NCBI GenBank assembly: GCA_037577475.1
Contig: CM075185.1
Location: forward strand, 31,488,374 to 31,552,373
Reading direction: 5' to 3'
From: Chaunax sp. Z400
Taxonomy: Eukaryota; Chordata; Actinopteri; Lophiiformes; Chaunacidae
Length of the DNA: 64,000 bases
Below are positions 23,919 through 35,395 of the stretch, in pieces. The notes below the pieces were generated by a model that was not told the DNA's origin, did no database searches, and was given only the letters and a program-made list of their open reading frames with translations. The position numbers were made by a program, and so were the translations under genes. Position 1 is the first letter of the stretch; every line of letters starts with the position of its first letter.

Positions 23919-24065
23919 ATTTTCAAATCTAAAAACAAGACTCTCAAGCTGAACACTTTCACCGTGAAAGCACAAAGAAGAGACGTCATAACACTGAACC
24001 CTGTCAAAGAGTCAGCAGCAGAAGAAGACGAGGGAGAGGAGAGAGATCCATCAGATGATGACGAG
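23919..24065 (+). CDS. Candidate host exon (weak)
   Basis: A 147 bp segment lies between an AACAG and a GAG|GTGAAC, i.e. possible AG acceptor and GT donor. It is open for exactly 49 codons, phase 0 at both ends. The translation is basic in its first half (KSKNKTLKLNTFTVKAQRRD) and strongly acidic in its second (EEDEGEERDPSDDDE). I do not recognise the protein. The acceptor lacks a good pyrimidine tract, and no neighbouring exon was found, so this could be chance or a retroposed fragment. Confidence 0.25.
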
Positions 24066-25069
24066 GTGAACAGTTCACACAATAAACTGCATTATTTCAT
24101 TTGAAATACTTAATAACTGATTCATAATTAATCTGGAAAGCTGACAACAGTTCTTCTGGTTACATGACAAATGAAAAGAGAATGTAATCAAAACAGTTTT
24201 TAATATTTTTGACAACAGTTGAGCTCTGTCAGATGAATAATAGAGAACAACATTTACATTTTGTCTCCATGAGTTGTATTATAAGGTCAGAGAGAATATT
24301 AATATGACAAAGATACAACCTGCTAGCAGAGCTTTAGACTTTCACAGTAGGAATTCACTATAAAGTCAGTGTACTTGGACAAGTGCTTCGAATCCACAGC
24401 AGATGATGTTTAATTCATAGTTTATTATTAATGAAATGTCATTTAGCAGTGCTCAGGTTTTATGTTCATAACAGCAGAGATTAATTATTTAGTATAACAG
24501 CATTCATACTGTATATGTTTTATGAATGACATTCCTCTATGACCTACTAGTGATTTTATTATTTTAAAAGTTAACTTTGCTGTGATTCAGGCTGGTAGAG
24601 TTAGTTGAGTCACTGATCTCTAATTTATTATCATTTAAGGGCTTTTTTTCAGTTCCTTTGATAAAATGTATTATTAGATAGAAGTGATTATGTTATGATT
24701 TCACCCTTGTCTGTTGTATTGTTGGTTGGTTTGCTTGCCAGCAGGATTAATCTGACGTTATACAACATTTTTTTTTAAAAAGGGATTATGTTGGGGCCAA
24801 ATACAAATACATGCAATGTGTAGACCCAGATAAAGACATGGATCCACTCCATTTATAACTTCCCTAACATTATGAGAGGATGTTTGTGCTCTACTGAGTG
24901 GCATTCTAGGTGTTGAGTAAAGTGTATCCAGACTTTTCAGTCACTTCTGTTTTGACCATTGGTCACATGAAAAGATGCCACAAGTCAGTAAGGGTCCCCT
25001 GGCTAGACAGCCTACCTCGGAATATGACCGAGAGAAATATAACCAACCAAACAAGGTCTGCGTGAGATG
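24066..25069. other. Non-coding DNA, no feature recognised
   Basis: AT-rich sequence with no recognised feature. Confidence 0.45.
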
Positions 25070-25711
25070 TTGAGGAACTAGGACATACTGATGAGAAATG
25101 GGCTACTGGAACCAGACACAGATGGACAAGGACTGAGAACATGGAACTGATGGAATGCTAATAGCAGACCCAATGACAGAGGGTATGTGCAGCGTATGAG
25201 GGAACTATGGACAATGAAGAGACCCGCCTCCGCATTGACCACGAAGCAGCTGGTAACAGAACTCAGCTCCACTAACTATCCCTACTGCCACATCACAGAA
25301 ACCAATGAGCTCGTATTTGCCACTGCAACAGTAATCCTGGAGACACTGGGGTATAAAATCAAGAGTGACACATGCAGAGAGGGCCCCCCATGGAGAAGAA
25401 GGCTGGAAGCCAAGATAAATAAAGCCTGGAGGGAAGTTAGCCACCTAGCAGAAGTGCAGAAGGGTAACATGAGAGACAGGTTCTGGATGAAGTACAAGTA
25501 CAACAAGATGTCCATAGGTGAGGTTCTAGAGACTGCCAAACAAAGACTCACAGCTCTGGTTGCTTGGCTGAGAAGATACACCAGAGAAGAAGAGGCCAAG
25601 AGAAGCTTGAGGAAGACACACACCAGCCCCATGGGGGTGAGGGGGGAAATTTACATATATATACACACAGATGTTACTACATCAGAAGGAGGATTGTTTT
25701 TCCAGCAGTAG
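25070..25711 (+). pseudogene. Non-LTR retrotransposon ORF fragment, region upstream of the RT domain
   Basis: A plus-strand frame from 25187 to 25711 encodes 174 residues. It has RPASALTTKQLVTELSS near the start, HITETNELVFATATVILETL, then PPWRRRLEAKINKAWREVS and LETAKQRLTALVAWLRRYTR. This order (a helical segment, an ITETN..l.a.a..v.e.lG motif, a basic PWWKRR-like motif and a Lys/Arg-rich helix) matches, as I recall it, the N-terminal part of a LINE polyprotein common in fish and corals. The same protein continues upstream in another frame (about 25070-25186), implying a frameshift. The reverse transcriptase itself is absent. Confidence 0.5.
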
Positions 25712-26559
25712 TTACACCAACAACCACCATGTAGCACAAGACTGCAGCCTTTCTCTTGCATGTCTTACCTCACCAGTTACAGCACCTCTGATCTACTGCA
25801 GCAGCAAGGCCTGCAAATAAAAGTAATAACATCTGAGTATATATAGGTGTACACAAATATAAGATAAGGATTAGTATTAAATAAGGATGTTAATGTAGAA
25901 ATAAAAATGGTTAACAGCGTACAAGCAGCCGACCAGTCTACACCGTACTGTTTACAGTGCATATGTGTGAAATAATGGGAGTATTGTAAGACTAGACTAC
26001 GTAAACAATGTTAAAAAATGTAAACAAAAGTATCACATTTATCTTGGAAAACATAAAATTATTTCATACAAAATACATCTAACATTCAAGTAAATGTAAC
26101 AGCCAGCCAGTTTTAGGATCATTTGGCCTTGATGGAGATATGCACTCTATTGACTGCCATTTTAGTTTTTATTTGCTAAATCTGAACAAGCGTGGAAAGG
26201 CAGTGACTTCTAAAATAGGTTAAAAAGGTTGTCTGGATTTCATGTGAGTGTTGGGGGTCATGATGATTATTAAAATGTCAGTGGGGAACAGGACTGAGTG
26301 ATGAGGTGAGGGTAAAGGAGCAGTAAAATATCAATACATCTACTTACCTACTCTGTCCACAGACCAGAAGAGAGTCCCAAACCAAAATGAAGACCTTTTG
26401 AAGGTGGGAAACTTCAACTGATTGTAGGAAATTGAATGATTCAAGAATTGAGGAATTGAGGAATTCACAAGACATGGGCAAGATACATGAATATTAAAAT
26501 AACCCAATAAAACCAGTCATACCACTGGCTCCACATAATCAGCAGAAGAGAGGCATGAA
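25712..26559. other. Non-coding DNA, no feature recognised
   Basis: AT-rich spacer between two LINE fragments. Nothing recognised. Confidence 0.4.
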
Positions 26560-27334
26560 TGAATCCACTCATGGATCGAAAAAGGCATCACTCCCCTCAA
26601 ACACATTTTCCATAATAACACACTGGTCTCATTCCACCATTTGGTCCAAAGGTACAGCATCAGGAGCAGTTTCTGGAATGTCTACAAATCATCTGGTCAA
26701 TCAAAAATTGGCATCACATCCACCAACCTAGATCTTTGCCCATCTCAGAATTCATTAACATCCCCCTAAAAAAAAACCTCCTCTCTAAAATACACAGAAT
26801 AATATCACAGTCTTACAAAACACTATCCGTACCAAAAACAAAATGAGAACAAGACTTATCTATCACTACTGACACCGACTTCTGGATCCAAATCTGCAAA
26901 AACATATACTTCTGACAAAGAATGCAAACCTTCAACTCATTCAATAAGAGGACTCACAGCAGCAGAAAATCAAAAAAATAGCCCAGACAGCTACGTTCAC
27001 ACCACCTGGCACTGCACATGATTAATCACTTCTGGGAAAAAAATCACAGAGACAATATCCCCCTTTCTGGGCTGCCACATCCCACTATCCCCCTCAATCT
27101 GTTTACTAGGACATATCAACAGTCAACCTTAATAAAACAAACAAAAGATCTTAGCCTTAAGTATCACCAAGAAAACCATCCTCATGAACTGGAAATCAAG
27201 AAACACCATAACACTCATTGGATAAACCTACTTATGGATTACATCTCTATGGAAAACATTCCCACCTCCATCCAAAACACCGCGACAGAATCCAACCCCA
27301 TCTGGTTCTCCCTCACTAAGGTTTTACACACCTG
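26560..27334 (+). pseudogene. L1/Tx1-like LINE ORF2, C-terminal fragment
   Basis: Plus-strand frames with several stops and shifts encode the tail of an L1-type ORF2. A LKHIFHNNTLVSFHHLVQRY segment (about 26600-26660) resembles the region after the RT domain. A DFWIQICKNI segment near 26880 resembles the W..I motif. The final open frame (27018-27335) has HINHFW-like, SLKYHQENHPHELEIKKHH and WINLLMDYISMENI, like the L1 terminus. Intact ORF2 supplies endonuclease and reverse transcriptase; neither domain is present here. The strand and stop at 27335 fit a 5'-truncated LINE insertion. Confidence 0.55.
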
Positions 27335-28445
27335 ATCTGCCTCTCTTCTGCTTTTATTTATTCATTCATTCATTTTGATGATGGTAATATTAAATAATAA
27401 CAATAATGATAATAATAATAATGGTTATTAATGTTATTTTTTATTTACTTATGTTTTTCTTATTTGTTTTTGTTTTTTGCTTGTGCACGAATCACAATGT
27501 GATCCCACAGCGCAATATTTTATCAATATACCCTAGTTCAATTCGATAATAATACAAATCAATAAACCCTAATCCAAATATCATATACCTCCATAGAATA
27601 ACACACACCTGCACACAGCAACATCCATCCCTACATTAACCTTTCCAACCTGACTTATCGGCCTGTACCCTCTGTTTTAGAATTATCGTTTATTATTGTG
27701 TTTGTTCCACTGTCTATTATGTGTCACGTGTGGTACAAATACAGGACCCAAATGCAGACAACAGTCGGAGACACGTAGCAGTTAAAGGATTTAATAAAGA
27801 AAAAAAACAAACCCCGAAATCCAAGATGCAAAATACAAAACACAAAACCAAGGACAAAACTTACACAGGGCAAAACAGGACACGGCAGAGCACGACAGGA
27901 TAACAGAGTCAAACAGGGAATAACAGACAAACTGACACAGAGGACAGAACCAAACAGACTTAAATACACAGAGTAACGAGACAATGACACACAGGTGGAA
28001 CAGGGAGGAGGAGAGAATCAGAGACAGGTGGAAACACAGACAATCACAGAGGAGGGAAAATGCAGAGAAGGGGAAACATGAGGAGGATAAACTAATCATA
28101 AGACAGAGCAAACAAACAGGGAAAGAGAGCAAACTGGAACTAAAAACACAGAAGACTGAAACAGAGACAGGAGAACAAATGGTTCAAAGATCACAACCAA
28201 ACACAGGAAATGCAAAGCAAATACACATGGCAGGGAAAATACTTTCAAAATAAAATAGGAAATGGCAACCTGAATACTGAACCATGACATTATATGCATA
28301 GTCTTAGTATTGTTGTTAATTATTGTTCATTATTTTTTTTGTTCCACTGTCAAATGTCTGTAATATACACAGTCTTAGTATTGTTGTTTATTGTTGTGTT
28401 GTCCCACTGTTTATGCACATTGCAAATAAAAACCTTTTTAAAAAT
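27335..28445 (+). mobile_element. L1-like 3' untranslated region, split by an insertion
   Basis: After the ORF2 stop, AT-rich sequence with repeated GTTCCACTGTC and AGTCTTAGTATTGTTGT motifs runs to a CAAATAAAAACC and A-rich end near 28445. The GTTCCACTGTC motif occurs both just left of 27722 and just right of 28289, which supports the view that 27722-28289 was inserted into this 3' region. Confidence 0.45.
27722..28289 (-). mobile_element. Solo-LTR-like insertion
   Basis: A 568 bp block starts TGTCACGTG and ends CCATGACA, so both ends have the TG...CA rule with a short inverted TGTCAYG terminus. The flanks are TTATG (27717-27721) and TTATA (28290-28294), a 4-of-5 target duplication. The interior contains GGACCCAAATGCAGACAAC. 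Read on the minus strand this becomes a GTCTGCATTTGGGTCC 3' end preceded by TTTATTAAATCCTTTAAC, a layout typical of fish LTRs. It could also be a non-autonomous element with TGTCA ends. No coding frame is supported. Confidence 0.5.
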
Positions 28446-30294
28446 AAGGGGAAAAAAAGAAACCTTATGTCCCCCAAGGGGGGATTTGCTTTGCACAAGA
28501 AGCATACACAACACAAACATATAACATAAAAACATGAACATGACATAAGACAGAGCATAATAAATTATCACCAGGCATCCTCAGTGAATAAATAATAACA
28601 AAGTGCAGATTTAAAGTGTCATTCAAAATTCAAATAAAATTGTTCAGAGCTTGTTGAGTAGCTGAATGCTGCGTGGGACGTGTTCTCATCCTGGGCATGC
28701 TGTACCTCTGCCTGAGGGTAAAAATGCATACTGAGACCATAGAGGGTGCCCAGGGGTCAGCTATGATCTTATGAGCTAGGAACCTATTTGACTGTTGCTA
28801 GGACCCTGGGGATGTCAATATTTGTGGGATTGGTGAGAGTGAACATCAGGGAATTAGTTTTACTTTTTATAGATAATTATTTATAAAATTATTTTTGCCT
28901 TTATTCAAGGTTGTAAGCTGATGTGAGTCCTTATCTTAGGGTTGGGAGAAAGTGTGATGTGAGGTTGACAGGGACCCAGCAGCGCTGCAGGCTGAGGGGC
29001 AACACCCACATAAAATGGTTGTTTCTGCTCGCCTGCCTTGGCTGAGGGCTCTGTGATGTCAGAGGATGGGTGGTGTTCCAGCTTCCCTGAAAGCTCAAAA
29101 CGGTTTCCTAGCTGGAATGATAAACAGAGGAACAGAGAAGGGGTTCCTACCCAGCCTCTCTGTCCAGGCATCTGAGGTATAGAGCAAGAAACAGACTCGT
29201 TCTCGTGGATCCATTTGACAACTTGTGGCACTGATTGGGCGATGACAGAGGGAAAATGCAATGGTGGGTGGTGATGTTGTCAGTGACTGAATATCCAGTC
29301 CTCAAGTTTAGCTTTTTTTTTTTTTTTGGGATAGTTGAATCCAGTAGAATCCAGTGGAGAGGTCAGTAGAAGCATTGCAGTAGGGGTCCCGTTGGTGGTA
29401 GAGCTGCAATTAGCAGGTTGAGCTGAGAATCTGTGATTGCCAGAGTGGATCTATCCTGTCAACAAGGTCCAATGTAGGGTGAACAGGGCCAAGTTAAGAG
29501 CAGATTAAGATAATTACATAGCTGGTGTTTAACAAAATAAAGTTAAAAGAGTTATTAAAGTGGAGACTGAACACGATTTAAAGTGGGGGCTTAACAGTTT
29601 CAGCTTCATAGATTCTCAGTGGTGCACAGCGATGACGTGAGCGATGGTGTCAGATGCATCACTCTCCGGATTTTCATGTTTCATCATTTATGAAGGACCT
29701 GGAAGGACTCCATGTTTCAACAACACTACTCTGATATTCATACAATTTGTGAAAGAATGATGTGAGCTAATATTTATTTGTTGAAATAAATCTTCTAAAT
29801 AAATATTTGGTGTGATCTCCTGCCGTGTTCTGGCTCAGGCTCTCCATCATTAAGCTAAAAAACAGGATCATATCTGGACTACCCTGCTGTCAGTGTCACC
29901 TTCTCCAGCTGTCTGATGTCTCAGTTTGGAAGGTGAAACCCTTCAGAGTTTCCAAGGAGTCAAATTAACCGAGCCGCACAGACCTCAGTACAGGTGAGTT
30001 ACACAATATAACAGCAACAGAAGTTCTCTGCTGTTCTGACAAACTAACACCTTGACCCTCACCTCTTCCGTCCCCATTACCATATGTGGTCAAATTAGTT
30101 TTTGTCCTCCTCACTTCCTCTCTTCTATGTTATTGTGGTCACTAACTATTTTCTGCTACTTTGCCCTCACAAGTGATGCAGTGATCTTATTCTGTGGTGT
30201 TGATTTTAAAAGTTACACCACCAACCACTGCCCTGCCTTACACACGACACCGTTTTCAATCATTTTGCAGAACAGGGATCATTTTGAAAATGTT
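28446..30294. other. Non-coding DNA, no feature recognised
   Basis: Contains a T16 tract at about 29313. The minus-strand open frame at 28905-29261 (118 residues) has no recognised domain. Confidence 0.4.
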
Positions 30295-30625
30295 GCTGTC
30301 AGGATCAGCAGTTTTCCTCTCCCTTTTCCCTTCTCCCCTTGTTCCTACCTGTCTCTCCCCTGTCAGTGGGTGTGTCTGTTATACCTAGTGATTGATCCAC
30401 TCCCACCCGCTGCATCCTGCAGACTTCTCTGTTCACTGTGAGTCTGACTATCTGTGAAGATATTACCTGCCTGTTCCGTTCTCATCCCAGTTCGCCTAGT
30501 TTCATCAGTTCCTTTGAGTCATCTGTGCACATTAATTACTTGTATAATAAACCTTTGTTCACCTTTTCATCTCATCTGTGTTTTGATTCTGACTTTGGCT
30601 TCTAACCAGTCTGTGAAACATTACA
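30295..30625 (+). repeat. Possible solo LTR remnant
   Basis: The block begins GCTGTCAGGATCAGCAG, is CT-rich, contains TATAATAAACCTTTGTTCACC (a polyadenylation-like signal) near 30542-30562, and ends near GTGAAACATTACA. This is the usual order in a fish gypsy-type LTR: TGTCAGG start, pyrimidine-rich U3/R, AATAAA, TTACA end. No target duplication or internal region was found. Confidence 0.3.
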
Positions 30626-33600
30626 TGCTGTGTGAATACAGAACTTTTTTTAAAAGAGGAAAGAAAATCTTTTCCATTTTCAGCAAAATCATTGATGTGG
30701 AAACAGCCACTGACTCTTCAAGGAGACTGGAATGAAGAGCCATCTGCACTAAGCAGGAGCAGCAAGATAAATCCCCCCTTGTAGTACACTGGTGGTGGTG
30801 GTGGCTGATGACTCTGATGAGGCCCATAAATGATTAAGTTGCAACACGGCATCATGAATGAACCATAGGTACAGAAAGAATCATATTGAAATAGACAGCA
30901 TTAAGATGATAGGCTTACAATGAAGGTGTGACACTGTCCTATTGGATAGATGTGACTAGATGATAAGAACAGCTGATATGTCAATCAATATCCCCAGACA
31001 ATGACAGCAGGAAGTTAGGTGTGAATGACTGGATGGCATGAGAAACAAACTTTCTCCTTGATGGAAGCGGACGGACCTGGTAAATCCAAATGTGTCATGA
31101 TTTTGAACTTGGAACATCTTACAAAGATCTGTCTTCAACTCCAGAAGAATTTCTCATGGATGCCATGGTAGCCTCCATTATAGTAGAGCCAGCTATAGTC
31201 AGGAGGACATTTGTGCCTCAGAAGTTGCTGATGGATGCGGCGAGGAAACTGTCAGGCTGAAGGAGGTCTTTGTGCTGGCCAGGGGTCTCCTGTAGGTGCA
31301 GATAGGTACCAGAGGGCCAGAAGGACTGCTGCTTCAGTAGCTGCTCAGACTAAATCTTGCATGTGAAAAGAGCTCAGGGGTGCTTTTATGGAGGAGGACT
31401 TTACGTTGGCCCCAGGCACAGTGAGGTTTTCTCCCAGAAGCCAAAGGAAGCCAGGTTTCCCCTGTTTTTTCTCTCTACATGGCTCTGGGTGTTATGTAGT
31501 GTAAGAATGAACCAATGATTAGTTTTAAATGAGTTTGTCTCTCTGATGTGTCCAGTTTCTAACTCTGCCTCTGAAGGTTCTCCTCCTGGGAGGCAGGATG
31601 AGGAAAAACAACACCCATCACTCAAACACTTTCTCCAGCATCCCATCTGACCTGCACAAACATCTCTCCATCATCTCTTTTCTTTTATTCTGTTTGCTTC
31701 CTGTCCACCATTCAGTCCATTTCTTTCAGGTTGATGTATAAGTTCTTTGCCCTGAAATCATCTGATGCTTTTTCTATTCCTGCCCTTTGTGTCTCTTGTC
31801 TGTCTCTGTCTCAGTTCAATCGACCATCTGTGGCTTTTATTTCATTGTCTGTACCTTTATTTCATGTCCATCATCCATCTGCCGCCCCCCCCCCTCTCAG
31901 TTTAATCATCCACCCTGCTCTCACTGTTTATCAGTCTTACCTTAACTGTCACTCTTTCATGTCTCTTTGTAAAGCTCTGCTTCTTATCCCCCTGATTATT
32001 AATACAACCACTTGCTCTTCTCATCTCGGTTTTCTTCTATCAGTCTTTAAACTTACTAACCTGTATTTTATGGCATTTTTTGTGATTTTTGATCATATAT
32101 TTCAGTAACTTTTTTCTTACAAACTCAGTCAGCTAAAAAAAAAAAGTAGTTATTTTATTATTTTTAGTTACATTTTATTCTAATTTCTTACATTGACTTA
32201 TATTGCTTTATAAGTTTATATTTTCATCCATATGTTGGGTTCCTCTTCATTTCATAAGCCTTTTGTTCAAAGCTGTGGTCTCCTTATACTTTCATACAAA
32301 GTGTGTCCTTGCTCATTAGGAGTAAGATGGAGCTAGGGGTCCTGCTAAGGGACACTTTTCAACACGTGGACAGCATAAGCAAACCAATCAGCATGGCTGA
32401 CAGCAGCGGCTCATCAAAGCAGGGCACTGAGAGACCGCCCCCTCCTCAAATATCTGGAGGAGAAAATAACCTGAGACAAGTTAAACATAAATCAATTAGA
32501 TTATACAAAAATAATTATGAAATAAAAATTGTTTACCTGTACAATGCTGCTGGCCATCTGTCAGCCTTCATTTAAAATTGTCTCCAAATTGTACTGGGTT
32601 GATTTTTCATTGAATAAATACTTCCGGCCACACACAAATGTTCACACCTGTCATTAACATAACTCCACCTGGGAATAAACACAGTCCAGATTCACATCAG
32701 TTTCCAGCTGAGTAGGGTGTTTATACCAGCAGAATTCATTTCAGAACCACTAATGTATTTCATATTGAGACTGGAAGAACCCAGAAAGCATCGCAGAAGA
32801 GACCGGAGGTAGATCTGAACACTCCTGCCTCACTTCTTCATATCAGCGTTCCTGTTGAAACAACGGATGAACTGAGCCGCTCTCTCTCTGTTAAAAATTC
32901 ATGTAGAAGTACTCCCCAGTGCTTGATCTCTCTCTCCCACTGAAACCAACCTGAAGATACAATAATGTATCCCAGACCATCCAAAGAAGATGGGATGTTC
33001 TTATATAGCATTAAAATGTTATAGTTCTAAAACATATGGGTTTATTGGTCTACACAATATATATATAGACACGTTTTTTGGCCTCCAGATAATGATATGA
33101 AATGTTAAATTATGTCACAGTGTTTTTATAATGGTTGCATGTGAAATGCAAAATGAATTCATATAAATAAACTGATTAAAATGGCCAGAATTGTCCTCTG
33201 GAAGGAGCCTGCCTATATCTGCTGTTTTGACAGTCTCTTTCACCCCCGTAGCAGCAGACAGACAAACATCCTAAATGTCTGTTTAGCATGTCTGACTCAG
33301 GCCCCACCACTCCAAACGTTCAGTAGTTTTGGTGTAATGAGGGTACATGTTGGAAAACACCTTTGCATTGTTAGAAACAATGACATTTCTAGATTTGCCC
33401 CTTTATCCACATCTGTAACAACATTTAGTAGGCTCTCTCCTGGCCTGTGTGTAATCCTGCTGACAAACCATCCAACAGACATGAGTTGGCAGAGGTCTTT
33501 ACAAATTGCCTGACATGTTCATCCAATTTAAGCTCAAATGTAGTTCATCAACTTACTCATGAAGAAGAAGAAACCTCTCTGTCAGCATTTCATGATGCCA

Positions 33601-34734
33601 CAGAGGATTTTCTTATTTTCCTCTCATTGTTTTATTCAAGAACTAATATCAGACATAAACGAGGAAACCAGTGAGTGAAGAACATCTGCCCCATAGAAAT
33701 ATGAGTATAACTGTACTCTGTTGTAAAAATCTACTTGTGTCCTGCTGACAGCAGGTCAACATATTGTAATAAAAACCATTTATGCAGTGAGAGTAAATCC
33801 ACTTTTCCCACCCAACTATGTATCTCAGCAGGGATTTAAAGTCTTTGACCTCAGCTTCACCTCTTCCTCTGGAGTCAGTGTTACCTCTCTTCATCTCTCT
33901 CCATGAGCTCCTCTTCTAAGTTCAGTCAGTCCATTTCCACTCGGTCTGTCCCCTGAGCAGACGTGTCATTCATCTCTCTCTGACATCACTCTTACACTCA
34001 TCCATCCCTGTGCTGCTCCGATGGAGAGAGAAGGAAAATGAGAAGGATGAAGGTGAGGGTCCAAAAAATATGACACTCTATCCTCCTCTTCCCAGACTCT
34101 CTATAGAGGGTTTTTATTCACCTTTACAATGAAGTATCAACATGCATTATACACATCGTCTGTATGTGCAGATGTGTATGATGCCAATGAGTGTGAGGAA
34201 CGTGAAGTTCATTATTTTCACATATTTTGTTAGTTCTTCAATTTTTCTAAGTAGAATAATTAATAAGCCTGATCCTGACCTGTACCTCTGTACCTTTACA
34301 TGATTTATACTGTCCGTTCTTCACAGCAGCCATATAGAGAAGAAATATTAGGTAAAGACAGGTTAGTGAAATTAAGCCTCTGTTTCATTTAGTGAGTCTT
34401 TCCAGTGAGCCAAGATGCAAATATAGCAGCACCCTGACTCAGTTTGGCCTGAATGGAACAGAATTAAAACCATCATTGTGTTACTGTGTTACTATTTCAT
34501 TTCTAAATGGAGGCTGTGAAAAAGTTCTACACTTGAACACACTGAATCCTTCCCAGATGCTGCATTCCAGTTCTTGGTCCTTTATTGTTTTCTATTTAAA
34601 TGCTTCCTCTGGAGTATATCCATAGATATACAGTATGTTCTTTGTTATGCAGATGCTACATAAAGCCATTTTCTCACGTTGTTCGGCTCAAGGGTATCAG
34701 ATGCTAGAAGTTGCATGATTGTCGCATCATTTTC
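30626..34734. other. Non-coding DNA, no feature recognised
   Basis: Over 4 kb of AT-rich sequence. The open frames in it are short, lack motifs and overlap on both strands. A C9 tract is at about 31886. The segment at 34320-34475 is partly duplicated at 35015-35080 (see that entry). Confidence 0.4.
34320..34366. repeat. Left copy of a displaced duplication
   Basis: TTCACAGCAGCCATATAGAG and the following 27 bp recur at 35015-35061 with three differences. The sequence AACAGAATTAAAACCAT at about 34458 likewise recurs at about 35062, directly next to the right copy. Confidence 0.85.
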
Positions 34735-35395
34735 CTCAGGTCCAAACCTGAGGTTCTTCTATTCAGGCCCCCAAACCTGACCTATGACCTGAAAATGAAG
34801 ATCTGTCCCCCAGTGTCATCTCTCCTGCCTATAATTTGATGTTTGACCCTGACCTGTATTTTGACATATAAATCACCAAGGTAGTAAAATGTGTTCTCCA
34901 ATATGAAATCATCGCTAAAGTTATGATTTAGAAAAAGCCATCCATGCTTTCATTTCATCATGTCTGGACTATTGGAACTCTTTGCATTCAGGCCTTAGCC
35001 TCCAGGCAATCTCCCTTCACAGCAGCCATATAGAGAAGAAATACTCGGTAAAGACAGGTTAGAACAGAATTAAAACCATTCATTTCAAACTCATTTCAAA
35101 CTTGGCTGTCCGACTCTGGACAGATTGTACACTAGGAGACAACTTTAAACCTTTAGTCGTGACTTGTAAAGCTCTCCGTGGCCTTGATCCTGTTTATTTC
35201 ATAGGTTTACTGACCCCATATGAGCCTAGCTGCTTTCTGCATTAACAGGAAACTGTTGTAGGCCTACAACAGGAAACTGGGCGTTTCCCATTAGAGCTCA
35301 GCAGCTGTAGATTTGCAAAGTCAATTCCCAATTTAAGTCACTCCTCGAAAGACTTTTTTATAGTAACTATTAAATCTTAAGTTACTTTTATCATA
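34735..35395 (+). pseudogene. L2-like LINE reverse transcriptase, C-terminal fragment
   Basis: Plus-strand frames carry decayed matches to the C-terminus of L2-type LINE polyproteins. A LEKAIHAFISSCLDYWNSLHSG segment (34937-35000; consensus-like HAFISSRLDYCNSL in the family) is followed by SLQAIS. After an interruption at about 35015-35083 come VTCKALRGLDPVYFIGLLTPY and FPLELSSCRF, which match the VFKALNGLAP.Y..DLL..Y region. The upstream part (34735-34930) is degenerate. The interruption is the right copy of the duplication at 34320. Several stops show that it is dead. Confidence 0.65.
35015..35080. repeat. Right copy of the displaced duplication, inside the LINE fragment
   Basis: It joins two segments that are about 90 bp apart at 34320-34475 and replaces the part of the L2-like frame between ISLHS and the downstream VRLW-like motif. 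Confidence 0.8.

Noticed and set aside
31886..31900. C-rich run as a G-quadruplex motif
   Set aside because: It is a single homopolymer run, without the four separate G blocks needed for a standard quadruplex motif.
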